Shown here in pieces: positions 17,097 to 25,074 of a stretch of DNA of 33,844 nt (positions are counted from its first letter, which is position 1; every line of letters begins with the position of its first letter). A model generated the notes under the pieces. That model was not told where the DNA came from, made no database searches, and saw nothing but the letters and a program-made list of their open reading frames with translations. The stretch is from Mycolicibacterium iranicum (GTDB lineage: Bacteria; Actinomycetota; Actinomycetes; Mycobacteriales; Mycobacteriaceae): contig NZ_LWCS01000051.1 of assembly GCF_001650495.1 (NCBI RefSeq), forward strand, positions 1 through 33,844, written 5' to 3'. The translations under genes were made by a program, and so were the position numbers.

Positions 17097-18053
17097 GTGC
17101 CGAACCGACGTCGCCGCCGGCTCTCGACAGCCCTGAGCACAGTCGCCGCTCTGGCAGTCGCGAGTCCAGTTGCCGTTATTGCTGTTTCAGAGCTTTCCGC
17201 ACAGTCTGGGACCCAAGGCGCGCCCCAGCACCGTGAGTTCGTCCAGGCCGCCACGATCACCGATCTGCCCGGTGAACTGATCACCGCCCTCTCGCAGGGT
17301 CTTTCACAGTTCGGAATCAACCTGCCGCCGCTGCCGACGGGTCTGCTGACCGGATCGGGCGCCTCGGCTCCGACCACGCTCACCAGCCCGGGTCTGGGCA
17401 CCACCGGTCTGATGCCCGGATTGTCCGCGGCCCCGTCGCTGACCGATCCGAGCCTCGCCAACCCGGCACTGACGAGCCCGATCGGCGCGACGCCGGGTCT
17501 GACCACGCCGGGGCTCACCACTCCTGGCCTGACCACGCCCGGCCTGACCACGCCGAGCCTGACCGATCCGGCGCTGGCTTCCCCCGCACTGACCACGCCG
17601 TCGCTGACCGACCCCGGCCTCACGACCCCCGGGCTCACCACCCCCGGCCTGACGACGCCGCCAGCACTGACGGACCCGGCGCTGGGCGCCCTGCCGATCT
17701 CCACCTCGGGCCTGCCGGCCACCGGTGAGATCCCAATTTCGGCTCCGATCGGCCTGGACCCCGCACTGGGTTCGTACCCGGTGCTCGGCGACCCGACGTT
17801 GGCCGCCACCCAGCCGGTTCCGGCCAGCAGCGGTGGGCTGCTCGGCGATCTGTCCAGCGCCGCCAACTCACTGGGCGCCGGCGAGGCAATCGATCTCCTC
17901 AAGGGTGTCCTCATGCCCGCGATCATGTCCGCGGTCAAGCCGCCGGTTCCGCCGGTTCCCGCGGCACCTCTGGCTACGGCCGCCGGTGACGTCGCCGCTC
18001 CGGTCGAAGCGGGCCTCGGCGCCGCCGAAGCCGCGGTCGAGCCGGGCGCCTGA
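17097..18053 (+). CDS. erp: Erp / PirG exported repetitive protein
   Basis: Secreted, surface-associated mycobacterial protein needed for normal envelope and virulence in pathogenic species; biochemical role unclear. The 318 residues begin with a basic N-terminus and hydrophobic signal (NRRRRRLSTALSTVAALAVASPVAVIAV), then a conserved domain to about residue 95. A central repeat region (about 97-197) has seven PGLTT units plus PSLTD/PALTT/PALTD variants, and a C-terminal domain ends in an Ala/Val-rich stretch. M. tuberculosis has PGLTS units; the repeats are the variable part of the family. The GTG start has AGGAG seven bases upstream. Divergent from glf. Confidence 0.94.
   Translation: MPNRRRRRLSTALSTVAALAVASPVAVIAVSELSAQSGTQGAPQHREFVQAATITDLPGELITALSQGLSQFGINLPPLPTGLLTGSGASAPTTLTSPGLGTTGLMPGLSAAPSLTDPSLANPALTSPIGATPGLTTPGLTTPGLTTPGLTTPSLTDPALASPALTTPSLTDPGLTTPGLTTPGLTTPPALTDPALGALPISTSGLPATGEIPISAPIGLDPALGSYPVLGDPTLAATQPVPASSGGLLGDLSSAANSLGAGEAIDLLKGVLMPAIMSAVKPPVPPVPAAPLATAAGDVAAPVEAGLGAAEAAVEPGA
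17385..17688 (+). repeat. erp PGLTT-type coding repeats
   Basis: About twenty 5-residue (15-bp) units in the erp frame, of which seven are exact PGLTT in two blocks (four, then three), the rest degenerate (PSLTD, PALTS, PALTT, PALTD). Period and residues show expansion and decay of one pentapeptide. Confidence 0.85.
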
Positions 18054-18087
18054 GCCTGACAAGACGACCGAGTCCTGCCACCCGAAC

Positions 18088-18122
18088 GGCACCGCAGAAG
18101 CGCTGACACGCTCTGCGGTGCC
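18088..18122 (+). terminator. possible erp terminator hairpin
   Basis: GGCACCGCAG pairs with CTGCGGTGCC, with AGCG/CGCT continuing the stem inside, 35 bases after the erp stop. No T-run follows (GTTGTGGGG), so it would be a tail-less hairpin. A second short palindrome GCACCGCGCGGTGC lies at 18131-18144. Confidence 0.5.
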
Positions 18123-18187
18123 GTTGTGGGGCACCGCGCGGTGCGCCGCGTTCGCGTGTCGCAACACAAGTATCATCTGGCCCATAC

Positions 18188-18200
18188 GTAACATCAGTCC
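18188..18200 (+). promoter_or_regulatory. leaderless promoter of the amidase gene
   Basis: TAACAT (18189-18194) fits TANNNT and lies six bases before the GTG at 18201; no ribosome site exists. The layout predicts transcription starting at the GTG itself. The surrounding GTAACATCA repeats the 9-mer seen before erp. Confidence 0.55.
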
Positions 18201-19814
18201 GTGCTGTATCGCCGTCCCGCACCGTCGATACTGTTCACCGCGCTTGCGGCGACAGTGGTGCTCCTGCCGTGGGCGGTCTCCGGCGTCCCCGGCGAAACAG
18301 AGAACGCCACAGCCGACGCCCCTCAACTCGTTCAGCAGCCGCTGACCGACCTCGGCGCCGGGGAGACGATCCGCGAACTGCACCAGGACACGCCCTTCTC
18401 ATTGGTCGCACTGACCTCCGACGACCTCAACGGGACGTCCGCGCGGGTACGCGCAATGAAGGACGACGGTTCGTGGGGGCCCTGGTACGAGGCCGAGCCG
18501 CTGGAAGGTGTCGGCGCAGACCTGCCGGGGCCACGCGGCACCGAACCGGTGTTCATCGGGAAAACCCACACCGTGCAGATCGCGGTGACCCGCCCGCCCG
18601 ACGCGCCGACGACTCCACCTGCCGCGCCACGCAAGCCCGACGACCAGCCGCCTCTGGGGTACCTGCCCGCCAATGTCGAGCAGCCGTTCGCACAGAACAT
18701 CACCGCTGTGCTCATCAGTCCTCCCGAGGCACCGCCGGACCTCGGGCCGCTCCCCAGCGCCGCAACCCCCGCAGGTCAGCCACCGCACATCATCAACCGA
18801 GCGCAGTGGGGAGCCGACGAGGGAATGCGGTGCGGAGACCCGCGCTACGACACCAGGATCCGAGCCGGCGTCGTGCATCACACGGCCGGCAGCAACGAGT
18901 ACGCACCCAGCGACTCCGCCGGCATCATCAGGTCGATCTACGAGTACCACACACGCACCCTGGGCTGGTGCGACATCGCCTACAACGCGATGGTGGACAA
19001 GTACGGTCAGGTCTTCGAAGGCCGCGCCGGAGGCATGAACCGTCCCGTCGAGGGCGCGCACACCGGTGGCTTCAACCACAACACGTGGGGCGTCGCCATG
19101 CTCGGCAACTTCGAGACCGTGCCCCCTTCCCCGATCCAATTGCGCAACACCGGAAGACTTCTCGGATGGGTGCTGGGGCAGGCGGGGGTCGATCCGCTCG
19201 GCACGGTGGTGCTGCCGTCGGAAGGCGGCTCGTTCACCAAATTCCCCTTCGGCGCCTCGCCGACGCTGCCGACGATCTTCACGCACCGAGACGTGGGTAT
19301 CACCGAGTGCCCAGGCGCCGCGGCGTATGCGCTGATGCCAGAGATCCGCAACATCGCCGCCCGGTTCAACGATCCGCCCGGCCCCGAACAACTCGCTGAA
19401 AAACTGCGCGGGGGTGCGATCTTCGCGAAGTGGGAGTCACTCGGCGGTGTCAACAGCTACCTGGGCAGGCCCACCTCCCCCGAGGCATCCGGCCTGGGCT
19501 CGACACGTTACGTGACCTTCGAGCACGGCGCCGTGTACTGGTCACCCGAAACCGGTGCAGAGCCCGTCACGGGTGAGCTGTACAAGGCCTGGGGCGCACT
19601 GGGATTCGAGCGCGGAGCACTGGGTCTGCCGACCAGTGCCGAGATCCCGACCCCGCTCTGGGTCGTGCAGAACTTCCAGCACGGCACCCTCAATTTCGAC
19701 CGGGAGAAGGCGACAGTGACACGCGTGTTCGACGGGGTTCCAGTCGAACTGCCACATGCCGACCTCAATCCTGTTCAATTGGAACGCTTCACACCCGCCA
19801 CCAACCCGGTCTAG
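18201..19814 (+). CDS. Rv3811-type N-acetylmuramoyl-L-alanine amidase with LGFP repeats
   Basis: Exported peptidoglycan amidase (Amidase_2/PGRP fold), predicted to cut the MurNAc-L-Ala bond. The 537 residues match Rv3811 (539 as recalled). After a hydrophobic signal (ILFTALAATVVLLPWAVSG) comes a beta-rich N-terminal domain, then the catalytic domain: GVVHHTAGS with a zinc His, WCDIAYNAMVDKYGQVFEGRAGG, and HRDVGITECPG with the second zinc His and the Cys ligand. The C-terminal third has LGFP-type repeats (GGAIFAKWESLG..., GELYKAWGALGFERGALGLPTS) that bind wall polymers. The stop overlaps the convergent regulator's stop within one CTAG. The GTG start is supported by the leaderless layout. Confidence 0.93.
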   Translation: MLYRRPAPSILFTALAATVVLLPWAVSGVPGETENATADAPQLVQQPLTDLGAGETIRELHQDTPFSLVALTSDDLNGTSARVRAMKDDGSWGPWYEAEPLEGVGADLPGPRGTEPVFIGKTHTVQIAVTRPPDAPTTPPAAPRKPDDQPPLGYLPANVEQPFAQNITAVLISPPEAPPDLGPLPSAATPAGQPPHIINRAQWGADEGMRCGDPRYDTRIRAGVVHHTAGSNEYAPSDSAGIIRSIYEYHTRTLGWCDIAYNAMVDKYGQVFEGRAGGMNRPVEGAHTGGFNHNTWGVAMLGNFETVPPSPIQLRNTGRLLGWVLGQAGVDPLGTVVLPSEGGSFTKFPFGASPTLPTIFTHRDVGITECPGAAAYALMPEIRNIAARFNDPPGPEQLAEKLRGGAIFAKWESLGGVNSYLGRPTSPEASGLGSTRYVTFEHGAVYWSPETGAEPVTGELYKAWGALGFERGALGLPTSAEIPTPLWVVQNFQHGTLNFDREKATVTRVFDGVPVELPHADLNPVQLERFTPATNPV

Positions 19815-22552
19815 GGCTGCCCCAACCGCTTGCCCAGCTGCGCCCTGGACCGGATTCCCAACTTGCGGTAAACGCGGGTGAGGTTGGTCTCGACCGTCTT
19901 GACGCTGACGAACAGCGCCTCGGCGACCTCGCGATTGCTCATGCCCGATGCGACGAGCTCGGCCACATGGCGTTCGGAATCGGTGAGCTCCGAGGTCTCG
20001 GTGCGCGCCGCAGTGATGCCCGACAACTGCTTTCGAGCCCGATCCACCCACAGCGGTGCACCCAGCGACTCGAATTCGCGCAGCGCCTCACGCACGCACC
20101 CGGCTGCCTCATCGCGGTGCCGCAGCCGGCGTTGCACCTCGCCGAGTACCAGCAGCGAGCGCGCACGCTCGAAAGGCATGGGCAGCCGCTCGTGCTCGGT
20201 CATCGCGCGCAGCGCCGACTCCCGCGCGCTGTCGAGATCACCCTGATGGGCGGAAAGCATTGCACGGCAACGGCTTCCTACACACAGCATCCACGGGCGG
20301 TCCAGACGTCGTCCGTTGCGCTCCAAGGCGCCGGTCAGCTCCTCGGCATCGGAGAGACGCCCCACTGCGATCAGCGCCTCGACCGCATCGGGCATGAAGC
20401 TGGCCGACATCAGTTCCGTCCCACTGAACGGCCGATGCAGTTCGATCAACGGCGCGACGGCCTGCACCGCCGCACCGTAATCACCCAGCGACACCTCGAG
20501 AAACGCGAGGGCCGTCCTCGCCCATATCGTCAGCGCAGGGTAGCCGGCCCCCTGCGAAAGGGCTCGATCGGCATGGCGGCGGGCCTGCACCTCCTGCCCG
20601 CGGTAGGCAGCCGACGCGGCGTAGACACTCGACGCGACCGCCATCGAACCGCCGAGTTGTTCAGCACGTTCCAGCATCTCGACGCCATGCGCGTTCGCCT
20701 CGTCGTAGCGTCCACGCCAGATCGCCACCAGGGTCCGGTAGCCCATGACCGTGACCAGGTCGTGCTCGGCGCCCCGCTGCCGAGACCGCTCGGCGACCTC
20801 GGTCAGCTCGTCGTCGGCCTCGGCCAATCTGCCCGCGACACCGAGCACGAATCCCCGGGTCGCGCTGGCACTGAAGGGAATCGGCACGTCCACGTCGGGG
20901 TCCTGCAGATCGACGGCGCGCCGCATGGCCTCCTCGTCGAGCCCGAGGCCGGCCTGAGCGCCGACGAGCACCCAGAGCGCCAGGGCCTGACTGGTCAGCG
21001 CCGGCACCGCGGCCCGCTCGGCGGTCTCGACGGCCACGCGCGCCGTGGCGATCTGCTCGCCGAAGGAGCCCGCCATCCCCTGCGCGAAGCACAGCGACAC
21101 CAGCGAGGCGACCAATACCGCGTCGTTGCCCTCGGCGTCGCCGCGCGCCTGCTCGAGCATGTCCATCGCCGCGGCATAGTCGTCCTCGAATATCCGCACG
21201 GCGGCAAGAAGATTGAGGGCGATGGCCCGCAGGACACCCGGCTGCAGTTCGGCGATCACCCCGTCCAGCAGAACAGCTGCTCGCTGCATGTCACCCGCGA
21301 CGTAATGGTGTTCGGCCGCCCGGATCCTGCGCGGCACCTCGTCGCCGCCCAGTTGAAGCGCCAACTCCACGAGCTCGGCCGCTGCTGCGGGAGCGCCGCG
21401 TGTCCGCGCGGATTCGGCCGCAGCGTCCAGCGACGACAGTGTCATCTCGTCGGCTTCGGTGGTCGCCAACGCCAGATGACGGGCCCGCAACTCCGGTTGG
21501 GTGTAGATCTGTGCCAGCCGCCGGTGGAACTCCCGGCGAAGCGCGGGGTCGGCGTTCTCGTAGATCCCGCTGGCGAGCAGTGGATGGGTGAACCGGACCC
21601 GATTGCCCTCGATGGCCACGATGCCCTCGACCTCGGCTACCTCGAGCATGGCGGTGATCTGCGCCGCGTCCGCCCCGAGGACCGAGGCCAGCAGGTCGAC
21701 CGTCGGGGCCGTGACGGACGCCGCAGCGAGCAGTACGTCGCGCACCTCGCCGAGAAGACCCGCGACCCGCAGTCTGACCACGTCGGCCAGGGTCTCGGGC
21801 AGACGCTGCCCGCGGCCCACGGGGCCATCGTCGACGACCCGCGCCAACTCCAGTGCGTACAGCGGATTCCCGCCGGAAACCTCCGCGATCCGCACGATGG
21901 CGGGGCGCGAGAACCGCCGGCCCAGCCGGGCGGTCAGCATGGTGTGCAACGCGCCCAGACTCATCGGCGGCACCTGCAACCTGGCCACTCCCGCGGTGCC
22001 GACCTGCAGCCACGATGCGGCGGGTTCTCCGACGTCCTCTCCCCGCCGTTCCGTGACCACCACCCCGACCGGTCCCTTCAGCCGCCGCGCGACGAACGCC
22101 AGTACCGCCACGCTCGAGGGGTCCATCCACTGCACATCGTCGATCGCGATGAGCACCGGCGCCCGCGCACACATCGCGTGCACCGCGCTCAGCAGTGCCG
22201 CTGCTGTCACCCGTTCGTCGGTCGGCCGTCCCGCGGCCACATCGCGGAGCATCACCCGGTCGGCGGCCAGGCGCTGCATGTCGGGAAGCCCGGCCAACAC
22301 GCGTGAATCGATCTTCGCGAACAGGTCGGCGACGGCGGCATGCGCCAGTCCGGACTCGGCCTGCGCGGTGCGCGCGGAGAGCACCACGAAGCCGGCACCT
22401 GCAGCACGGTCCACGACGCCGTCCCACAGCGTCGTCTTGCCGATCCCGGCTTCACCCTCGATCAGCAGCCCGGCCGGCTGCCGAGCGGCCGTGAAAAGAA
22501 AAGCGTCCACGGCAGAGACGGGCCCCGACGTGGAGTCGTACGCACCCCCCAC
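19811..22552 (-). CDS. LuxR-family LAL (MalT-like) ATPase transcriptional regulator
   Basis: Large regulator that binds ATP and probably an unknown ligand and activates transcription. From GTG 22552 it has 913 residues: Walker A GEAGIGKT at 33-40, Walker B VLIAIDDVQWMD at about 125, an AAA/NB-ARC-like region, a long TPR-like helical middle rich in Ala/Leu/Arg, and a C-terminal LuxR helix-turn-helix (LTDSERHVAELVASGMSNREVAEALFVS...TNLTRVYRKLGI). A GTG at 22615 would add 21 Arg-rich residues that do not look like protein; neither start has a clear ribosome site. It ends in a stop shared with the convergent amidase gene. In M. tuberculosis this position holds PE_PGRS62. Target genes are unknown. 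Confidence 0.88.
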   Translation of the reverse strand: MGGAYDSTSGPVSAVDAFLFTAARQPAGLLIEGEAGIGKTTLWDGVVDRAAGAGFVVLSARTAQAESGLAHAAVADLFAKIDSRVLAGLPDMQRLAADRVMLRDVAAGRPTDERVTAAALLSAVHAMCARAPVLIAIDDVQWMDPSSVAVLAFVARRLKGPVGVVVTERRGEDVGEPAASWLQVGTAGVARLQVPPMSLGALHTMLTARLGRRFSRPAIVRIAEVSGGNPLYALELARVVDDGPVGRGQRLPETLADVVRLRVAGLLGEVRDVLLAAASVTAPTVDLLASVLGADAAQITAMLEVAEVEGIVAIEGNRVRFTHPLLASGIYENADPALRREFHRRLAQIYTQPELRARHLALATTEADEMTLSSLDAAAESARTRGAPAAAAELVELALQLGGDEVPRRIRAAEHHYVAGDMQRAAVLLDGVIAELQPGVLRAIALNLLAAVRIFEDDYAAAMDMLEQARGDAEGNDAVLVASLVSLCFAQGMAGSFGEQIATARVAVETAERAAVPALTSQALALWVLVGAQAGLGLDEEAMRRAVDLQDPDVDVPIPFSASATRGFVLGVAGRLAEADDELTEVAERSRQRGAEHDLVTVMGYRTLVAIWRGRYDEANAHGVEMLERAEQLGGSMAVASSVYAASAAYRGQEVQARRHADRALSQGAGYPALTIWARTALAFLEVSLGDYGAAVQAVAPLIELHRPFSGTELMSASFMPDAVEALIAVGRLSDAEELTGALERNGRRLDRPWMLCVGSRCRAMLSAHQGDLDSARESALRAMTEHERLPMPFERARSLLVLGEVQRRLRHRDEAAGCVREALREFESLGAPLWVDRARKQLSGITAARTETSELTDSERHVAELVASGMSNREVAEALFVSVKTVETNLTRVYRKLGIRSRAQLGKRLGQP

Positions 22553-22630
22553 GCCACCATCATGACAGCGAGCAAATCGACGGGTGCGTCGACGCAGACT
22601 TTTTGCTGCGAACACGCTGAGACGACGCTG

Positions 22631-23443
22631 CTACAGCCACCAACGCTCGAGCACGCGGGCGACCCCGTCCTCGGTGTTGGTCGCCGTCACCTCGTCGGCG
22701 GCGGCGACGGCGTCGGGGTGCGCGTTGCCCATCGCGACACCGAGCCCCGCCCACCCCAGCATCGGCACGTCGTTGGGCATGTCACCGAACGCCACGACGT
22801 CGGCGGCCTCGATGCCCAGCGGACGGGCCAGCTCGTCGATGCCGGTGGCCTTGCTGATACCCAGCGGCACGATCTCGATGAGACCGTTGTTGGTCGAGTA
22901 GGTGATGTCGCCCTCGATGCCGATGTGCTTGGCGAGCTCGGCGACCATATCGGCACTGCGCGCACCCGCCTTTCGGATCAGCAGCTTCACCGCAGGTGCG
23001 CTGAGCAGGTCGTCGATGGACACCTCGGTGTTGTCGGGATTCAGCCAGGCGTGCTCATATCCCGGCGAGCTGACGAACTGGGGCGTCGCCGCATCGTGGG
23101 CACTGCGACCCACCCGCTCCACCGCCAGCCCGGCACCGGGGATCACCCGGGTCGCGATCTCCGCGAGTTCGCCGAGCACGTCGGCCGACAGCGTGCGCGC
23201 CGAGACGATCCGGTCCGCCGACGGGTCGTAGATCACCGCACCGTTGGCACACACCGCCATCGGCGCGAAACCCAGCTGGTCGACCACCGGTTTCACCCAG
23301 CGCGGCGGGCGACCGGTGGCCAGGACGAACTGCGCTCCCGCGTCCACCACGGCGCGCACCACCGAACGCGTTCTGGGGCTGACGTTCTCGTCGTCGTCGA
23401 GCAGAGTGCCGTCCACGTCGGTGGCGATGAGCAACGGCGTCAT
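22631..23443 (-). CDS. Cof-type HAD-superfamily phosphatase (Rv3813c type)
   Basis: Probable phosphatase of the Cof/HAD-IIB group; substrate unknown. The 270 residues carry motif I DVDGTLLDDD (Asp9 nucleophile, Asp11), motif II LATGRPP, a C2-type cap, the motif III lysine (PAVKLLIRK or ISKATG), and motif IV GDMPNDVPML. The ATG overlaps the upstream acyltransferase stop as ATGA, so it is the last gene of a PlsC-PlsC-HAD operon, consistent with a phosphatidate or lipid phosphate substrate, though that is inference. Confidence 0.93.
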   Translation of the reverse strand: MTPLLIATDVDGTLLDDDENVSPRTRSVVRAVVDAGAQFVLATGRPPRWVKPVVDQLGFAPMAVCANGAVIYDPSADRIVSARTLSADVLGELAEIATRVIPGAGLAVERVGRSAHDAATPQFVSSPGYEHAWLNPDNTEVSIDDLLSAPAVKLLIRKAGARSADMVAELAKHIGIEGDITYSTNNGLIEIVPLGISKATGIDELARPLGIEAADVVAFGDMPNDVPMLGWAGLGVAMGNAHPDAVAAADEVTATNTEDGVARVLERWWL

Positions 23444-24177
23444 CGACGGTCCCCCCGCCTGCGTGCGCGTTCAGCCAACTCGGCCTCCTCCATCACTGCA
23501 GCCTCCTCGGGTGTGGGGGCGCCCCCACCGAGGCGGCGGGGCAGCCAGAAGGCGCCCGGCGGTTGCTCGTACCCGGCCTGCGCGTCGTACAGCAGCTGCG
23601 TCATCGACGCACGCAATGTGTCAGCGGCAGCGCGATGAGGGGCAATCGAGGATCCGACTGCCACAGTGACCGGAAACTTGTTGCGGCCCATGGCCTTCGG
23701 ATGGTCCTTGGTCCACAAACGATGGGCTCCCCACACTATCAGCGGCACGATCGGCACGTCGGCGTCCTTCGCCATGCGGATCGCGCCCGTCTTGAATTCC
23801 TTGAGCTCGAAGCTGCGGCTGATCGTCGCCTCCGGATACACACCCACGATGTTCCCGCGCCGCAACGATTCCACCGCGGCCGCGTAGGCGCCGGCGCCGG
23901 CCTGGCGGTCCACAGGGATCGTTCCCGTGTGCTTGATCAGCCAGCCGACCACCAGCACGTCGTTCATCTCGGCCTTGATCATGAACCGCATGCGGCGACC
24001 CCTACGGTTCGCCGCCAGCGCGGCAGGAAGGAAGTCGACGTAACCGGTGTGGTTGATCGCGATGACGGCGCCGCCGTAGGCCGGGATGTTCTCCAGCCCA
24101 CGGAAGGTGATCTTCGTCCCGGTAGCCCTCACCGCCAACTTCGCCGTGATCTCCAGCGCGCGGAAGACCGGTTCCAT
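23440..24177 (-). CDS. PlsC-family 1-acylglycerol-3-phosphate acyltransferase (Rv3814c type)
   Basis: Predicted lysophosphatidic acid acyltransferase at the inner membrane. In 245 residues: NHTGYVD with the H-x4-D catalytic pair His43/Asp48, GTIPVDR, VYPEATISRS (acceptor binding), and VPIVPLIVWGAHR. The N-terminus has a short amphipathic/hydrophobic segment. A C-terminal tail rich in Glu/Arg follows the FWLPRRLGGGAPTPEEA block that its neighbour also has. Starts 3 bases after the neighbour's stop. Clearly a tandem duplicate of the next gene (shared blocks throughout). Confidence 0.93.
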   Translation of the reverse strand: MEPVFRALEITAKLAVRATGTKITFRGLENIPAYGGAVIAINHTGYVDFLPAALAANRRGRRMRFMIKAEMNDVLVVGWLIKHTGTIPVDRQAGAGAYAAAVESLRRGNIVGVYPEATISRSFELKEFKTGAIRMAKDADVPIVPLIVWGAHRLWTKDHPKAMGRNKFPVTVAVGSSIAPHRAAADTLRASMTQLLYDAQAGYEQPPGAFWLPRRLGGGAPTPEEAAVMEEAELAERARRRGDRR

Positions 24178-24180
24178 TGG

Positions 24181-24936
24181 CTATCCCGGCGACTCGCGGC
24201 GCGCGGCCTTCTGCTTGGCCTCTTCGGCGTCCATCAGGTTGGCCTCGGCGAGGGTCGGAGCGCCACCACCCAACCGGTGCGGCACCCAGAACTCCCCGGG
24301 CGGATGCGGCCCGTAGGCGTCCTGCACCTGCTCGAGGAGATGCTGCATGCGCGAATGCAGCACGGTGGTTAACTCTGCCGCGGGCAGCGTCGGCTCGATG
24401 GGCTTGCCCACCGCGATGGAGATCGGCACCTTCGGACGCTTCATGTTCTTGGGGTGGCCCTTGGTCCAGACCCGCTGGGCGCCCCAGATGATGTGCGGGA
24501 CGATCGGCACGCCGGCGGCTATCGCCATTCGGGCAGCACCGGATTTGAACTCTTTGATCTCGAAGCTGCGGCTGATCGTGGCCTCGGGATAGACGCCGAC
24601 GAATTCGCCCGCGGCAAGCCGCCGACACGCTTCGTCGAACGACGCGGCACCGCTGGCCCGGTCCACCGGGATGTGTCGCATGCCGCGCATCAACGGGCCC
24701 ATGATCTTGTGGTCGAAGACTTCCTTCTTCGCCATGAACCGGACCTTACGGCCGAGATGCTGCTGGTAGGCGGGCAGACCCGCGAACGTGAAGTCGAAGT
24801 AGCTGGTGTGGTTGATCGCGATCACCGCCCCGCCGGTGCGGGGGAGGTTCTCGACCCCGGTCACGGTGAACTTCAGGCCCTGGAATCGCCAGACCAGCCG
24901 AGCAAGCTGGATGGCCGTGCCGTATACCGGTTCCAC
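24181..24936 (-). CDS. PlsC-family acyltransferase (Rv3815c type)
   Basis: Second acyltransferase of the pair. From GTG 24936 it starts MEPVYGTAIQLARL, like the MEPVFRALEI of its paralogue, and is 251 residues. His43-x4-Asp48 (NHTSYFD), HIPVDRASG, VYPEATISRSFEIKEFKSG and VPIVPHIIWGAQRVWTKGHPK are all present. A 13-residue extension upstream (MRSVSSARTTLAT) is possible but not like the paralogue. M. tuberculosis has three tandem paralogues here (Rv3814c-Rv3816c); this genome window shows two. Divergent from the MBL-Rieske gene. Confidence 0.92.
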   Translation of the reverse strand: MEPVYGTAIQLARLVWRFQGLKFTVTGVENLPRTGGAVIAINHTSYFDFTFAGLPAYQQHLGRKVRFMAKKEVFDHKIMGPLMRGMRHIPVDRASGAASFDEACRRLAAGEFVGVYPEATISRSFEIKEFKSGAARMAIAAGVPIVPHIIWGAQRVWTKGHPKNMKRPKVPISIAVGKPIEPTLPAAELTTVLHSRMQHLLEQVQDAYGPHPPGEFWVPHRLGGGAPTLAEANLMDAEEAKQKAARRESPG

Positions 24937-25021
24937 AGTCGCAAGCGTAGTGCGCGCAGAAGAGACGGAACGCATCGCCTACTACCGCGCTCGGTGGGAC
25001 GAGGAGCAACCGGTGCCCGGC

Positions 25022-25074
25022 TAAACTGTCCGGCGGGCGCGCAGTCGCAACGGTCGTGTCCGGAGAGGATATCT
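25022..25074 (+). promoter_or_regulatory. promoter and leader of the MBL-Rieske gene
   Basis: TAAACT (25022-25027) fits TANNNT and would start transcription near 25034. The leader then carries GGAGAGG, seven bases before the GTG at 25075, a strong ribosome site that fixes this start against the much longer open frame upstream. Confidence 0.5.

Noticed and set aside
19967..22306. 779-codon plus-strand frame opposite the LuxR regulator
   Set aside because: Shadow caused by high GC third positions; composition is Arg/His/Gly-rich and no domain is visible.
24454..25074. In-frame upstream extension of the MBL-Rieske gene
   Set aside because: It overlaps the Rv3815c-type gene antisense, looks random, and the GTG at 25075 has a good ribosome site and a domain-consistent start.
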